From: JAJZQD01 sp021847735
GTDB lineage: Bacteria > Bacillota > Thermincolia > Thermincolales > UBA2595
Assembly (NCBI GenBank): GCA_027324025.1
Contig: DAHVYW010000006.1
Coordinates: 1-37,484 of the forward strand
Reading direction: 5' to 3'
DNA: 37,484 nucleotides
The notes under the pieces are model-generated. The model was not told where the DNA came from. It did no database searches and saw only the letters and a list, made by a program, of their open reading frames with translations. Both the position numbers and the translations under genes were made by a program. Positions 30,589 through 37,484 of this stretch are shown here, one piece after another (position 1 is the stretch's first letter; each line of letters starts with the position of its first letter).

Positions 30589-31293
30589 ATGGTACCGGAA
30601 ATAGTGGCGCTAGCCACCATCTCGTTGATTAACGGGTTGTTGTTACTGGTTTCCTACATCACCAACAATACCTTTCCACAGCCTTTAAGTGAGGAAGAGG
30701 AGTCAAGGTATCTTGATTTACTGCAAAAGGGTGATGAAACTGCCCGGAATGTGCTGACTGAGCGTAACCTGAGGCTTGTTGCACACATTGTCAAGAAGTT
30801 TGACAGTACCGGAGAAGACAATGATGACCTGATATCCATCGGTACCATTGGCCTGATTAAAGCAATCAACACCTACGATAAGGGTAAAGGGACACGTCTG
30901 GCGACATATGCTGCCCGCTGCATTGAGAATGAAATCCTGATGCACCTAAGGGCGATTAAGAAAAACCGGATTGAGGTGTCCCTCTATGACTCTATAGGTG
31001 TTGACAAGGAAGGCAACGAAATAACCCTCATTGATGTGCTTGGCACAGAAGCAGAAGTTGTTACAGACATAGTGGAGAACAACTTTGAACAGCGGCACCT
31101 GCTGGAAAAAGTCAAGAGACTGAACGGAAGGGAGAAAAATGTCCTTGAACTGCGGTTCGGGTTGTTTAACGGGATTAGAAAAACCCAGAAGGAAATAGCC
31201 AGGAAACTGGGGATTTCACGGTCTTATGTTTCAAGAATAGAGAAGAGGGCTTTGAATAAGCTGATCAAGGAATTTAAGGCTGAAGGATGCTAA
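30589..31293 (+). CDS. sigK: RNA polymerase sporulation sigma factor SigK
   Basis: A 234-residue intact sigma-70 family member, uninterrupted by a skin-type element. It has the hydrophobic N-terminal pro-like region (MVPEIVALATISLINGLLLLVSYITNNTFPQPLSEEEE), region 2 (NLRLVAHIVKKFDSTGEDNDDLISIGTIGLIKAINTYDKGKGTRLATYAARCIENEILMHLR) and region 4 with a helix-turn-helix (TQKEIARKLGISRSYVSRIEKRALNKL). SigK drives late mother-cell genes for coat and cortex. ATG 30589 gives the expected pro-protein; the GTG at 30550 is unsupported. Confidence 0.95.
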   Translation: MVPEIVALATISLINGLLLLVSYITNNTFPQPLSEEEESRYLDLLQKGDETARNVLTERNLRLVAHIVKKFDSTGEDNDDLISIGTIGLIKAINTYDKGKGTRLATYAARCIENEILMHLRAIKKNRIEVSLYDSIGVDKEGNEITLIDVLGTEAEVVTDIVENNFEQRHLLEKVKRLNGREKNVLELRFGLFNGIRKTQKEIARKLGISRSYVSRIEKRALNKLIKEFKAEGC

Positions 31294-31324
31294 GCGCAAA
31301 ACTTCATAGCAACCTAACCATGGG

Positions 31325-31358
31325 AACCAGCCATTAAGTGCTGGCTTCTTTTTTTGTT
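31325..31358 (+). terminator. Terminator after sigK
   Basis: CCAGC (31327-31331) pairs with GCTGG (31340-31344), followed by CTTCTTTTTTT. Confidence 0.75.
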
Positions 31359-31420
31359 CCGGCGGTTTTGATGAGATACCAAACCCGCATTTTTTATGTA
31401 AACTTAAAACTTTATTCATA

Positions 31421-31443
31421 ATTTGTTCACAAGATGAACAAAT
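31421..31443. promoter_or_regulatory. Candidate operator upstream of the ABC cassette
   Basis: ATTTGTTCA-caaga-TGAACAAAT is a perfect 9-bp inverted repeat, 46 bases before the permease start, of the size bound by dimeric repressors. No regulator gene is adjacent. Confidence 0.45.
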
Positions 31444-31488
31444 TTGTTTGATACGCTATTGTTAATCCACTAAGGAGGATGATTAGTT

Positions 31489-32985
31489 TTGAATTTTCTT
31501 AAAAGAGCAATACTGGCTGTAACAAGGAGGAAGGGAAAGTCCGTCATTATGTTTGTCATATTTGCGGCTATAGCAAATATGGTGCTGGCAGGACTCGCCA
31601 TACAACATGCTACTGAGTATGCGAGCGTTTTGGCAAGACAGAAGCTGGGAGGTCAGCTGACCCTCAGTTTTAACATGCAGAACGCCTTTCAACAGGCGAG
31701 GGCTGCAGGCGGGCAGAGGCCCAACATCCAGCGTGAACCTGTAACCGAGGACATGGTTAAAATGGTTGCAGGTCAAAAGAATATAGTCGGATACAATAAC
31801 ATCGTAAATACCAACGGGACGGCTGAAGGATTTACGGCTGTGACTACAGATAATCAGACCCAACAGGATAACCCTACAAGCGGCGACCAGTCCGATAGAC
31901 CCGGCGGATTTGGCGGCAACTTTGGGTCTGGCGGCAATTTTGTGATGCCTGACGTGACTGTCACGGGGGTATCTTCATCTAAGCTTGTGGATACCTTTAG
32001 TAACGGTGATGCCAAAGTGCTCAGTGGCAGGGCAATAACACCTGCGGATGCAGATAAGAAGGTTGCTGTAATTGAGAAGAACCTTGCAGACCAGAACGGG
32101 TTGAAGGTCGGGAGTAAAATAAAGGTCAAAGCCACCCGGGCTGACAATACTGTTGAGTACTCAATAGTAGGTATATATGAAGCCTCTTCCAGCACTTCAT
32201 CAACAGGTCAGGGGATGAGAAACTTACCGTTTACTGAACCATACAACCGAATATTTGTAGACTATAAATCCGCAATCCCTTTGAAAACCGTTTCAACAGA
32301 CACCGGCCTGGAATCAGGGGGTATTGACCAGACTGTGTTCTTTGTTGATGATCCGAAAAACATTGCCCAGGTTACTGCTGATGCTAAATCGCTAAAGATA
32401 GACTGGACTAAATTTACCCTTGATGCTAACGATTTTGCTTACAAACAGATGATGGGGCCGATAGAGAATGTGGCTTCTTTCTCCATGACTGTGGTATATA
32501 TTGTGGCAATTGCCGGTGCAGTCATTCTTGGCTTGATCATGATGTTATCTATTAAGGAAAGAATGTATGAAACCGGCGTACTTTTATCGATGGGTGAAGG
32601 AAAGGTGAAAATCATTGCCCAGTATGTGGCGGAAGTGCTGGTAATTGCTTTAGTGGCTTTCAGTTTATCGGTGTTCAGCGGTAAATTTATATCTCAGGCT
32701 GTCGGTAATTCGCTCCTGCAGCGCCAGATTACATCAGCCCAACAGCAAGGAGACAACAGTGGTGCAGCAGGCTATGGTCGTGGTTCAGGAATGCGGGGGG
32801 GATGGTTTGGCAGGCAGTCCCAGAGCGACTATCAGGCTATAGCCTCAATGAATATTCAAATAACCGCACAAGAGGTGGAACAAACGTCAGCTGCAGGTTT
32901 GCTTATCCTGATCGCCGGGACAATACTGCCGGCTGTTACAGTGATGCGTTTCAAGCCAAAAACCATATTGTCAAAGGCGACTTAA
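31489..32985 (+). CDS. ABC transporter permease, MacB/FtsX type
   Basis: A 498-residue membrane protein with the MacB plan: an N-terminal helix (about 18-40), a large extracytoplasmic domain (about 45-320) and three C-terminal helices (about 333-357, 380-405, 465-485). Inside the outer domain is a Gly/Asn/Asp-rich linker (DRPGGFGGNFGSGGNFVMPD), and another Gly/Gln-rich loop (QQGDNSGAAGYGRGSGMRGG) sits before the last helix. Such permeases power envelope-associated export or stress sensing. The TTG start has AAGGAGG 10 bases upstream. It pairs with the next gene. Confidence 0.88.
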   Translation: MNFLKRAILAVTRRKGKSVIMFVIFAAIANMVLAGLAIQHATEYASVLARQKLGGQLTLSFNMQNAFQQARAAGGQRPNIQREPVTEDMVKMVAGQKNIVGYNNIVNTNGTAEGFTAVTTDNQTQQDNPTSGDQSDRPGGFGGNFGSGGNFVMPDVTVTGVSSSKLVDTFSNGDAKVLSGRAITPADADKKVAVIEKNLADQNGLKVGSKIKVKATRADNTVEYSIVGIYEASSSTSSTGQGMRNLPFTEPYNRIFVDYKSAIPLKTVSTDTGLESGGIDQTVFFVDDPKNIAQVTADAKSLKIDWTKFTLDANDFAYKQMMGPIENVASFSMTVVYIVAIAGAVILGLIMMLSIKERMYETGVLLSMGEGKVKIIAQYVAEVLVIALVAFSLSVFSGKFISQAVGNSLLQRQITSAQQQGDNSGAAGYGRGSGMRGGWFGRQSQSDYQAIASMNIQITAQEVEQTSAAGLLILIAGTILPAVTVMRFKPKTILSKAT

Positions 32986-32998
32986 GGAGGATGATATA

Positions 32999-33685
32999 AT
33001 GGGAGCAGTACTTGAATTTGACAATGTTACCTTTAGTTATTCAAATGGCGGTAAACGGGTGGACATCCTTAAAGACACCAATATTTCCTTTGAAAAAGGT
33101 GTTTTCTATGCTATAGTGGGGCCTTCCGGCTCCGGTAAGACCACCGCTCTTGCCCTCGCCGGGGCTCTGGATGTCCCACAGAAAGGTCGGGTCCTTTTTG
33201 GCGGCCTAGACATTAAAAAGATAGGACTTACAAGACACCGCAGGAAAAATGTGGTCTTGATTTTCCAGAACTATAATCTCATAAACTATATGACTGCTTT
33301 GGAAAATGTCACTATGGCTATGGACATTTCAGGCTCATATAAGGGTGAACGTAAACAACGGGCCTTGAAGCTGTTAAAGGATCTGGGACTTAAAGAAGAT
33401 GAGGCCAAAAGAAATGTCATGAAGCTTTCCGGCGGACAGCAGCAGAGGGTTGCGATTGCCCGGGCTTTGGCCAGTGATGCAGAAGTAATACTTGCAGATG
33501 AACCCACCGGAAACCTTGATATTCAGACGGCAAGGGAAATAATAGCGATATTTAAGGAATTGGCCCATGTATATAATAAGTGCGTAATTGTGGTAAGCCA
33601 TTCGCGTGAAGTGGCAGAAGAGTCAGATATAGCTTACAGTTTTGAAGGCGGCGGTCTACAAAAGGTTTCAAATTTGGAAGTATAG
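32999..33685 (+). CDS. ABC transporter ATP-binding protein, LolD/MacB type
   Basis: A 228-residue ATPase with Walker A GPSGSGKTT, Q-loop LIFQNYNL, signature LSGGQQQRVAIARAL, Walker B VILADEPTG and H-loop VVSHS. It starts 13 bases after the permease stop, behind AAGGAGGATGATATA, so the two are one unit energising a MacB-like exporter. No periplasmic-adaptor (MacA-like) gene is found next to them. Confidence 0.93.
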   Translation: MGAVLEFDNVTFSYSNGGKRVDILKDTNISFEKGVFYAIVGPSGSGKTTALALAGALDVPQKGRVLFGGLDIKKIGLTRHRRKNVVLIFQNYNLINYMTALENVTMAMDISGSYKGERKQRALKLLKDLGLKEDEAKRNVMKLSGGQQQRVAIARALASDAEVILADEPTGNLDIQTAREIIAIFKELAHVYNKCVIVVSHSREVAEESDIAYSFEGGGLQKVSNLEV

Positions 33686-33696
33686 CGGGTAATGGT

Positions 33697-33735
33697 GATG
33701 AAGTGGTCACAGAGCTAGTGGAGAACAACTTTGAA
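33697..33735 (+). pseudogene. Short sigK-like remnant downstream of the ABC genes
   Basis: The text translates as DEVVTELVENNFE and matches AEVVTDIVENNFE of SigK at 31051-31089; 20 bases in a row (starting TAGTGGAGAAC) are identical. It has no start and is followed by a terminator. It looks like the stump of a second sigma-K-like gene or of a local duplication that preceded insertion of the ABC cassette. Confidence 0.6.
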
Positions 33736-33741
33736 TATGAT

Positions 33742-33778
33742 AAGGCTGCCCTGAATGGGGCGGCCTTATAAACTTTTC
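33742..33778 (+). terminator. Terminator after the ABC cassette
   Basis: AAGGCTGCCC pairs with GGGCGGCCTT (one G-U) around a short loop, followed by ATAAACTTTT. Confidence 0.7.
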
Positions 33779-33950
33779 CCAACAAAATATTCAGAGTTCA
33801 CCCAGTACAAGGTCGAGATTGGAGTCACAATTTGGCAGATTTTAACTAAATAAAACACTAGTCGGCATCGAAAAAAAGCGTTATAATTTAAAGGGTCTAA
33901 TGAAAAACATTACGCCATTACAGAAAAATTACCATTTTAAGGAGGGGCAT

Positions 33951-34517
33951 ATGTTTAAAAAAGTTACAGCCGCACTTATTATCGGGTTGTTACTTGTCGT
34001 AGGTTTCGGATGTTCCAAAAAGGACGAATCCGCACAGAACAACCAAACGTCTTCTCAAAGTCAGCTGCCTTCGGGTCAGCCTGGCGTTGACAGTAATCAG
34101 GGTGGACAACCCTCAAAACCCGTTAATGTTAAAGAGGTAGCGGAAAAGGTATCTAAGGACTTGGACGCCAAATTCCCCGGTGACTGGAGCGTATCTGGAA
34201 CAACTCTGAAAAAAGGTTCCTACACCGAAAACGGTAACTACAGGATTGTTGATGAATTAGCCGGACTTTACAATGGCAGTATGGTTTCCATCTTTGTCGG
34301 TCAGGACAGAATTGCCGGTACTATTAAAGACCAAACTGGTCAAAGAGTTTTGGCCGGTTATCCTACTCCTGATTCTGTAGCCAAGATTATGGAGAGCGGT
34401 GAAGCATTAGTTGCACCTGGCGGTGCTATGGGCTCAGCCAACTACCAAAAAGTATTTCTGCCGATTAAATCAAAGGGCAAGACAGTTGCTGTAATAAGTA
34501 TTTCTATTGCACAGTAA
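33951..34517 (+). CDS. Putative lipoprotein with Cache-like C-terminal domain
   Basis: A 188-residue secreted lipoprotein: a signal peptide with lipobox VGFGC (Cys21), a Gln/Ser/Pro-rich linker to about residue 58, and a C-terminal alpha/beta domain (KEVAEKVSKDLDAKFPGDWSVSG...ISISIAQ). The strand pattern at the end (VFLPIKSKGKTVAVISISI) resembles single-Cache sensor domains, but that is a guess. AAGGAGGGG lies 6 bases before ATG 33951; the longer frame from 33900 is discarded. Next to an ABC exporter, but in a separate unit behind a terminator. Confidence 0.8.
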   Translation: MFKKVTAALIIGLLLVVGFGCSKKDESAQNNQTSSQSQLPSGQPGVDSNQGGQPSKPVNVKEVAEKVSKDLDAKFPGDWSVSGTTLKKGSYTENGNYRIVDELAGLYNGSMVSIFVGQDRIAGTIKDQTGQRVLAGYPTPDSVAKIMESGEALVAPGGAMGSANYQKVFLPIKSKGKTVAVISISIAQ

Positions 34518-34584
34518 TCAGAAAAAGGTTGGAGGTAGTCGTTTAGCGACTGCCCCTTTTACGACCTTCGCTGAAGATTTAAAA

Positions 34585-34628
34585 AGACGGTTGGAACAAT
34601 GTGATTGCTCTAACCGTCTCTTTTTTTA
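34585..34628. terminator. Strong terminator between convergent genes
   Basis: AGACGGTTGGAACA pairs with TGCTCTAACCGTCT with small mismatches, followed by CTTTTTTTATT on the plus strand. On the minus strand the AAAAAGACGG side also gives a T-tract. Confidence 0.85.
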
Positions 34629-34632
34629 TTAG

Positions 34633-35367
34633 TTAATAAACCATTTCTCCAGAGACAAATAGCTTGGTTTCCTGGGCCTTGGGATTGTTGAAAATCTCGT
34701 CCGTAGAACTTGACTCGACAATTTTTCCCTTGTTCAGAAAGACCGCCTGTTGAGAAAGGCGCTTGGCCTGGTATAGATTATGGGTAACGATAATTATGGT
34801 TATCCCGGTTTCGTGGGGTATTCTTTTAATAACATCCTCTATTATTGTTACATTACCGGGATCAAGGTTGGCTGTGGGTTCATCCAGCAGCAGGACTCTC
34901 GGATTTACCACCAGTGCCCGGGCGAGAGCAATCCGCTGAGCCTCGCCGCCGGATAAAGTTGCGGCTGAGCGTTTTGTCAGGTCAGTCAGGCCGACTGTTT
35001 CCAGAGCCTGAAAAACTTTTGCTCTTACTTCCTTTGTTTTGACATCCCGCAGCCTGAGCCCAAGAGCCACGTTGTCGTAAACATTGCCACTGAACATGGC
35101 CGGTGTTTGAAAGACCATAGACATCGAACGCCGGGCTGCCAAACTGTTTGCTCCATTGTATGGTAATGGATTTCCAAAATAAGTTACTGACCCTTGGGTG
35201 GGTTTTTGCAGCATGTTCAATACCCGTAACAAAGTGCTTTTCCCGGCTCCGCTCGGGCCAATCACAGCATGGATAATCCGGTCATCGAAAACCAATTCTC
35301 CGATGTCCAGTACCGGCTGATTATTAAATTCTACTATAACTCCGTTTAAGCTGAAAGCCGGTACCAT
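34633..35367 (-). CDS. tupC: Tungstate-type ABC transporter ATP-binding protein
   Basis: A 244-residue ATPase with Walker A GPSGAGKST, Q-loop VFQTPAMFS, signature LSGGEAQRIALARAL and Walker B RVLLLDEPTANLD. Its ATG overlaps the TGA of the permease gene. As the third gene of a substrate-binding/permease/ATPase set it powers oxyanion uptake. Phosphate- and molybdate-type ATPases look alike, so the tungstate call rests on the binding protein. Confidence 0.85.
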   Translation of the reverse strand: MVPAFSLNGVIVEFNNQPVLDIGELVFDDRIIHAVIGPSGAGKSTLLRVLNMLQKPTQGSVTYFGNPLPYNGANSLAARRSMSMVFQTPAMFSGNVYDNVALGLRLRDVKTKEVRAKVFQALETVGLTDLTKRSAATLSGGEAQRIALARALVVNPRVLLLDEPTANLDPGNVTIIEDVIKRIPHETGITIIIVTHNLYQAKRLSQQAVFLNKGKIVESSSTDEIFNNPKAQETKLFVSGEMVY

Positions 35368-36077
35368 CAGTATTGTTCACCCCGCTGTAAGTACTTTAAA
35401 ACCCCTGCAACCAGGAAACCGTTAATCATGAAGGAAATTGCCAGAAGGACCAGTCCCAGGCTGAGAGCGAGGTCAAAATTGCCCTTGCGGGTTTCCAAAA
35501 TGATTGACGTGGTCATTACCCGGGTCACATGCTCAATATTTCCTCCTACCAGCATAACGGCTCCAACCTCTGCTATGGCTCGTCCAAAGGCAGTCACAAT
35601 AGCGGCCATTATCCCGGCTTTAGCCTCCCGGATAACTAACCAAGCGGCTTGCAGACGGCTGGCCCCCATGCTGACTGCGGTTTCCAGGTATAGTTTTTCT
35701 TTGCCGCGTACTGCCACCATGGTTAGGCCGGTAATTATGGGGGTTACCAGCAATACTTGGGCTGTAACCATTGCTGTAGGAGTAAACAGCAGCTGTAATT
35801 CGCCCAGGGGACCTTTGGCGGAAAGCAGCAGATAGATGATAACACCTGCCAGTACCGGTGGTAATCCCATAAGGGTGTAAATAATGATTACCACTACCTG
35901 ACGCCCGGGAAAACGGTACATTCCCATAAGCGTGCCAAAAGGGATGCCCAAAAGCATCCCTATTGTAGTTGCAGCTATGGAAACCTTTAAGGACAATAGG
36001 ATTATCTCATATAGCGCTTTGTCTCCTGATAGAATTAGTTTTACTATGCTCAGCATAGAACTGTATAATGTCTCCAC
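35367..36077 (-). CDS. tupB: Tungstate-type ABC transporter permease
   Basis: A 236-residue protein with about five to six membrane helices and the BPD_transp_1 coupling loop (ETAVSMGASRLQAAWLVIREAKAGIMAAIVTAFGRAIAEVGAVM), which carries the EAA motif. The short N-terminal region and the GRAIAEVGAVMLVGGN text are typical of TupB-like permeases. Translationally coupled to the ATPase gene, and 21 bases after the binding-protein gene. Confidence 0.88.
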   Translation of the reverse strand: METLYSSMLSIVKLILSGDKALYEIILLSLKVSIAATTIGMLLGIPFGTLMGMYRFPGRQVVVIIIYTLMGLPPVLAGVIIYLLLSAKGPLGELQLLFTPTAMVTAQVLLVTPIITGLTMVAVRGKEKLYLETAVSMGASRLQAAWLVIREAKAGIMAAIVTAFGRAIAEVGAVMLVGGNIEHVTRVMTTSIILETRKGNFDLALSLGLVLLAISFMINGFLVAGVLKYLQRGEQY

Positions 36078-36098
36078 TTGACCTCTCCTGCCTGTTGC

Positions 36099-36959
36099 CT
36101 ATTTACGCCATTTAAAGTCTGGGACAAAGATTGATTTACCGAATTTGTTTTTGCCAAAATCGCCAATCATTTTTTGTCCTTGCGGACTGATGAAGAACCA
36201 GATTAGTTCATTTGCAGCCACCTTTTTTCTGGTGGACTTGACCTGGATCATTCCATACGGGTTGATTAAGTCTTTATCACCTTTGAAAAGGATGACTTGA
36301 TTTGTTTTGTTAGTCAGGAATGTAGCTTCATCCACGAGGGTGTAAGCGCCCATTTCCTCGGCCATCCGTAATGTTTCACCCATGCCTTGCCCGGCAGATA
36401 TGTACCATGAACCTTGCGGCTTTATTGTAGATTTATCCCAAATACTCTTTTCTTTTTTGTGGGTTCCGGAATCATCACCCCTGGACACGAACTTTGCTTT
36501 GGCCTCAGCTATTTTTGTAAAAGCTTCAACTGCGTTTTTGGCGGCAGCCGCTTTAGCCGGGTCGTCCTTAGGGCCTACAAGTAAGAACTGGTTATACATT
36601 ACATCACAGGCCTTAATTCCATAACCCTGGGCAACAAACTCGTCTTCGCTTTTTCTGGCATGAACAAGCAGAACATCGGCATTGCTGTCCTTGCCAAGTT
36701 GAATAGCCTGGCCTGTGCCAACTGCCACAACTTTTACTTTAACTTTGTTTTTAAACTTTTTCTCAAAAGCAGGGATCATCACGTCTAACAGGCCTGAGTC
36801 TTGGGTGCTGGTAGTGGTGGCAAGGGTGACTTCAGATTCAATCGCGGGTTTTTTGGGGGCTGCTGCTGTATAAGCAGCGGTGCTCAGCGTAACTACCAGC
36901 AATAAAGAAATAAGTAACGCCCATGTCATAGGCAGCTTTCGCCTAACAATACTTTTCAT
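36099..36959 (-). CDS. tupA: Tungstate-type substrate-binding protein
   Basis: A 286-residue secreted protein. The signal region (LPMTWALLISLLLVVTLSTAAYTAAA) has no clear lipobox cysteine. The mature part opens with VTLATTTSTQDSGLLDVMIPAFEKKF, the TTTSTQDSGLLD oxyanion loop typical of TupA, then VGTGQAIQLGKDSNADVLLVHAR and SRGDDSGTHKKE. TupA binds tungstate with high selectivity for tungsten enzymes such as aldehyde oxidoreductases and formate dehydrogenases. AAGGAGG before ATG 36959 fixes the start. Confidence 0.9.
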   Translation of the reverse strand: MKSIVRRKLPMTWALLISLLLVVTLSTAAYTAAAPKKPAIESEVTLATTTSTQDSGLLDVMIPAFEKKFKNKVKVKVVAVGTGQAIQLGKDSNADVLLVHARKSEDEFVAQGYGIKACDVMYNQFLLVGPKDDPAKAAAAKNAVEAFTKIAEAKAKFVSRGDDSGTHKKEKSIWDKSTIKPQGSWYISAGQGMGETLRMAEEMGAYTLVDEATFLTNKTNQVILFKGDKDLINPYGMIQVKSTRKKVAANELIWFFISPQGQKMIGDFGKNKFGKSIFVPDFKWRK

Positions 36960-37016
36960 TTTTTTAACCTCCTTGTCGGTGTGCATATCTTTTTTAGTAT
37001 CAACACAAAGTATTAC

Positions 37017-37392
37017 TTAATCTAAATCATCTCCCTTTATATACTCCGACAAGAAAAAGGCCCCAATAGAAAGTCCTTGGCCAAAAAAAATAGACAGCAG
37101 GAAATAAGCCATCTGGTTTGTAACTTCAGAAAGACCCCTTTCCACAATGGGAGGCATTACCAGTTTCCCGGTAAGCCCTTGCCTGTTATCCCAATTCCAA
37201 GACTCCACCTTTTATTAGGTGGAGTTTCCACTTTTCTGCTTCAGTGGGGGTAGAGTCCCCCACTGAAGTTTCGATGTTCAGCTTTAGCTGAACGAGTTCA
37301 CCAGGCACGACTGAACACCATAGCTTGGAATAAGCAAGCTGTAGGCCAATCAGTTCGGAGAATATTTTTATTTTTTTACTCAACGTACCCAT
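37017..37392 (-). pseudogene. Small membrane-protein gene split by a 112-bp insertion
   Basis: The first part begins at ATG 37392 (MGTLSKKIKIFSELIGLQLAYS...VVPG) and runs into the R2 element. The rest (QGLTGKLVMPPIVERGL...MAYFLLSIFFGQGLSIGAFFLSEYIKGDDLD) lies beyond it in another frame. Joining 37392-37298 to 37185-37017 gives one uninterrupted 87-residue frame (VVPGDRQGLTGKLV) with a C-terminal membrane segment. No family is recognised. It lies upstream of and parallel to tupA, so it may have been the first gene of that operon. Confidence 0.75.
37186..37297 (-). mobile_element. 112-bp three-hairpin insertion element (family R2), copy 4, inside a small gene
   Basis: Minus-strand copy; the GTGA target reads as TCAC at 37298-37301. 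It differs from copy 1 by a single base in the loop of the third hairpin (TAATAAAA against TAATAGAA). Exact removal of 112 bp with GTGA left in place repairs the interrupted frame, the same border rule as copy 2. The 37-codon frame is open and follows the host frame without a break. Confidence 0.85.
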
Positions 37393-37484
37393 ATTCTACG
37401 TGTGTTTCGGTTTTCCTGCCTTATGATAATTATTTTTTGAGTTACTATACTATGGGAAATATATATGAGTTTTTCTGAAAAATA

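Noticed and set aside
1..37484. CRISPR array, rRNA operon or prophage
   Set aside because: No regularly spaced direct repeats, no rRNA sequence and no phage structural, lysis or integrase genes were seen.

Overview
The window looks like chromosome of an endospore-forming, anaerobic Firmicute of the Peptococcaceae/Desulfotomaculum type. This is inferred from gene content: sporulation sigma factor SigK, the IreB-RuvX-DUF1292 cluster, DUF4911, VanW, MltG and a TupABC-like tungstate transporter. Strong AAGGAGG-type ribosome binding sites and frequent TTG/GTG starts fit. No rRNA gene or complete tRNA gene is present to confirm the lineage.

Layout. 1-2.1 kb is an AT-rich block: the C-terminal part of a Ski2-like helicase, then a non-coding stretch with a promoter-like site, hairpins and a tRNA-Leu(UAA) D-arm plus anticodon-arm fragment. 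2.2-2.4 kb is the first copy of a structured repeat. 2.4-7.8 kb holds DUF4126, PRC-barrel, zinc ribbon, YtxH-like, AI-2E-type permease and alaS, which has its own promoter and attenuator-like leader. 7.8-10 kb on the minus strand holds an unknown protein, a GNAT gene with an in-frame amber codon, a permease remnant, and a DUF2294 gene behind a c-di-AMP (ydaO-type) riboswitch. 10.3-20.1 kb on the plus strand holds ireB, a ferredoxin-tailed aldo/keto reductase, ruvX, DUF1292, VanW, a SIMIBI-type GTPase, mltG, an O-methyltransferase, a U32 peptidase, DUF4911, an ANTAR regulator lacking its phospho-Asp, and a PPC-domain gene split by an insertion.

20.2-30.5 kb is mixed in strand: a PGPGW-like protein with a large GT-C-like membrane protein, a class B PBP with a tyrosine-periodic insert, an HtrA protease, a PAS-GAF-GGDEF cyclase, small membrane proteins, an internally deleted acyl-CoA ligase and an EamA transporter. 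30.5-34.6 kb holds sigK, a MacB-like ABC permease/ATPase pair followed by a short sigK-like remnant, and a lipoprotein. 34.6-37 kb on the minus strand holds tupC-tupB-tupA-like genes. A small membrane-protein gene split by an insertion closes the window.

Two repeat families stand out. The first is a near-identical 112-113 bp, three-hairpin element in four copies. It always follows GTGA, makes no target duplication, and has cleanly interrupted two genes. This behaviour matches a non-autonomous IS200/IS605 (TnpA/TnpB) derivative. The second is a 120-176 nt structured repeat in three copies, with a long outer helix that tolerates G-U wobble changes and conserved inner motifs (CTGACG and GTTGTWGC). 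I cannot assign it to any known RNA family.
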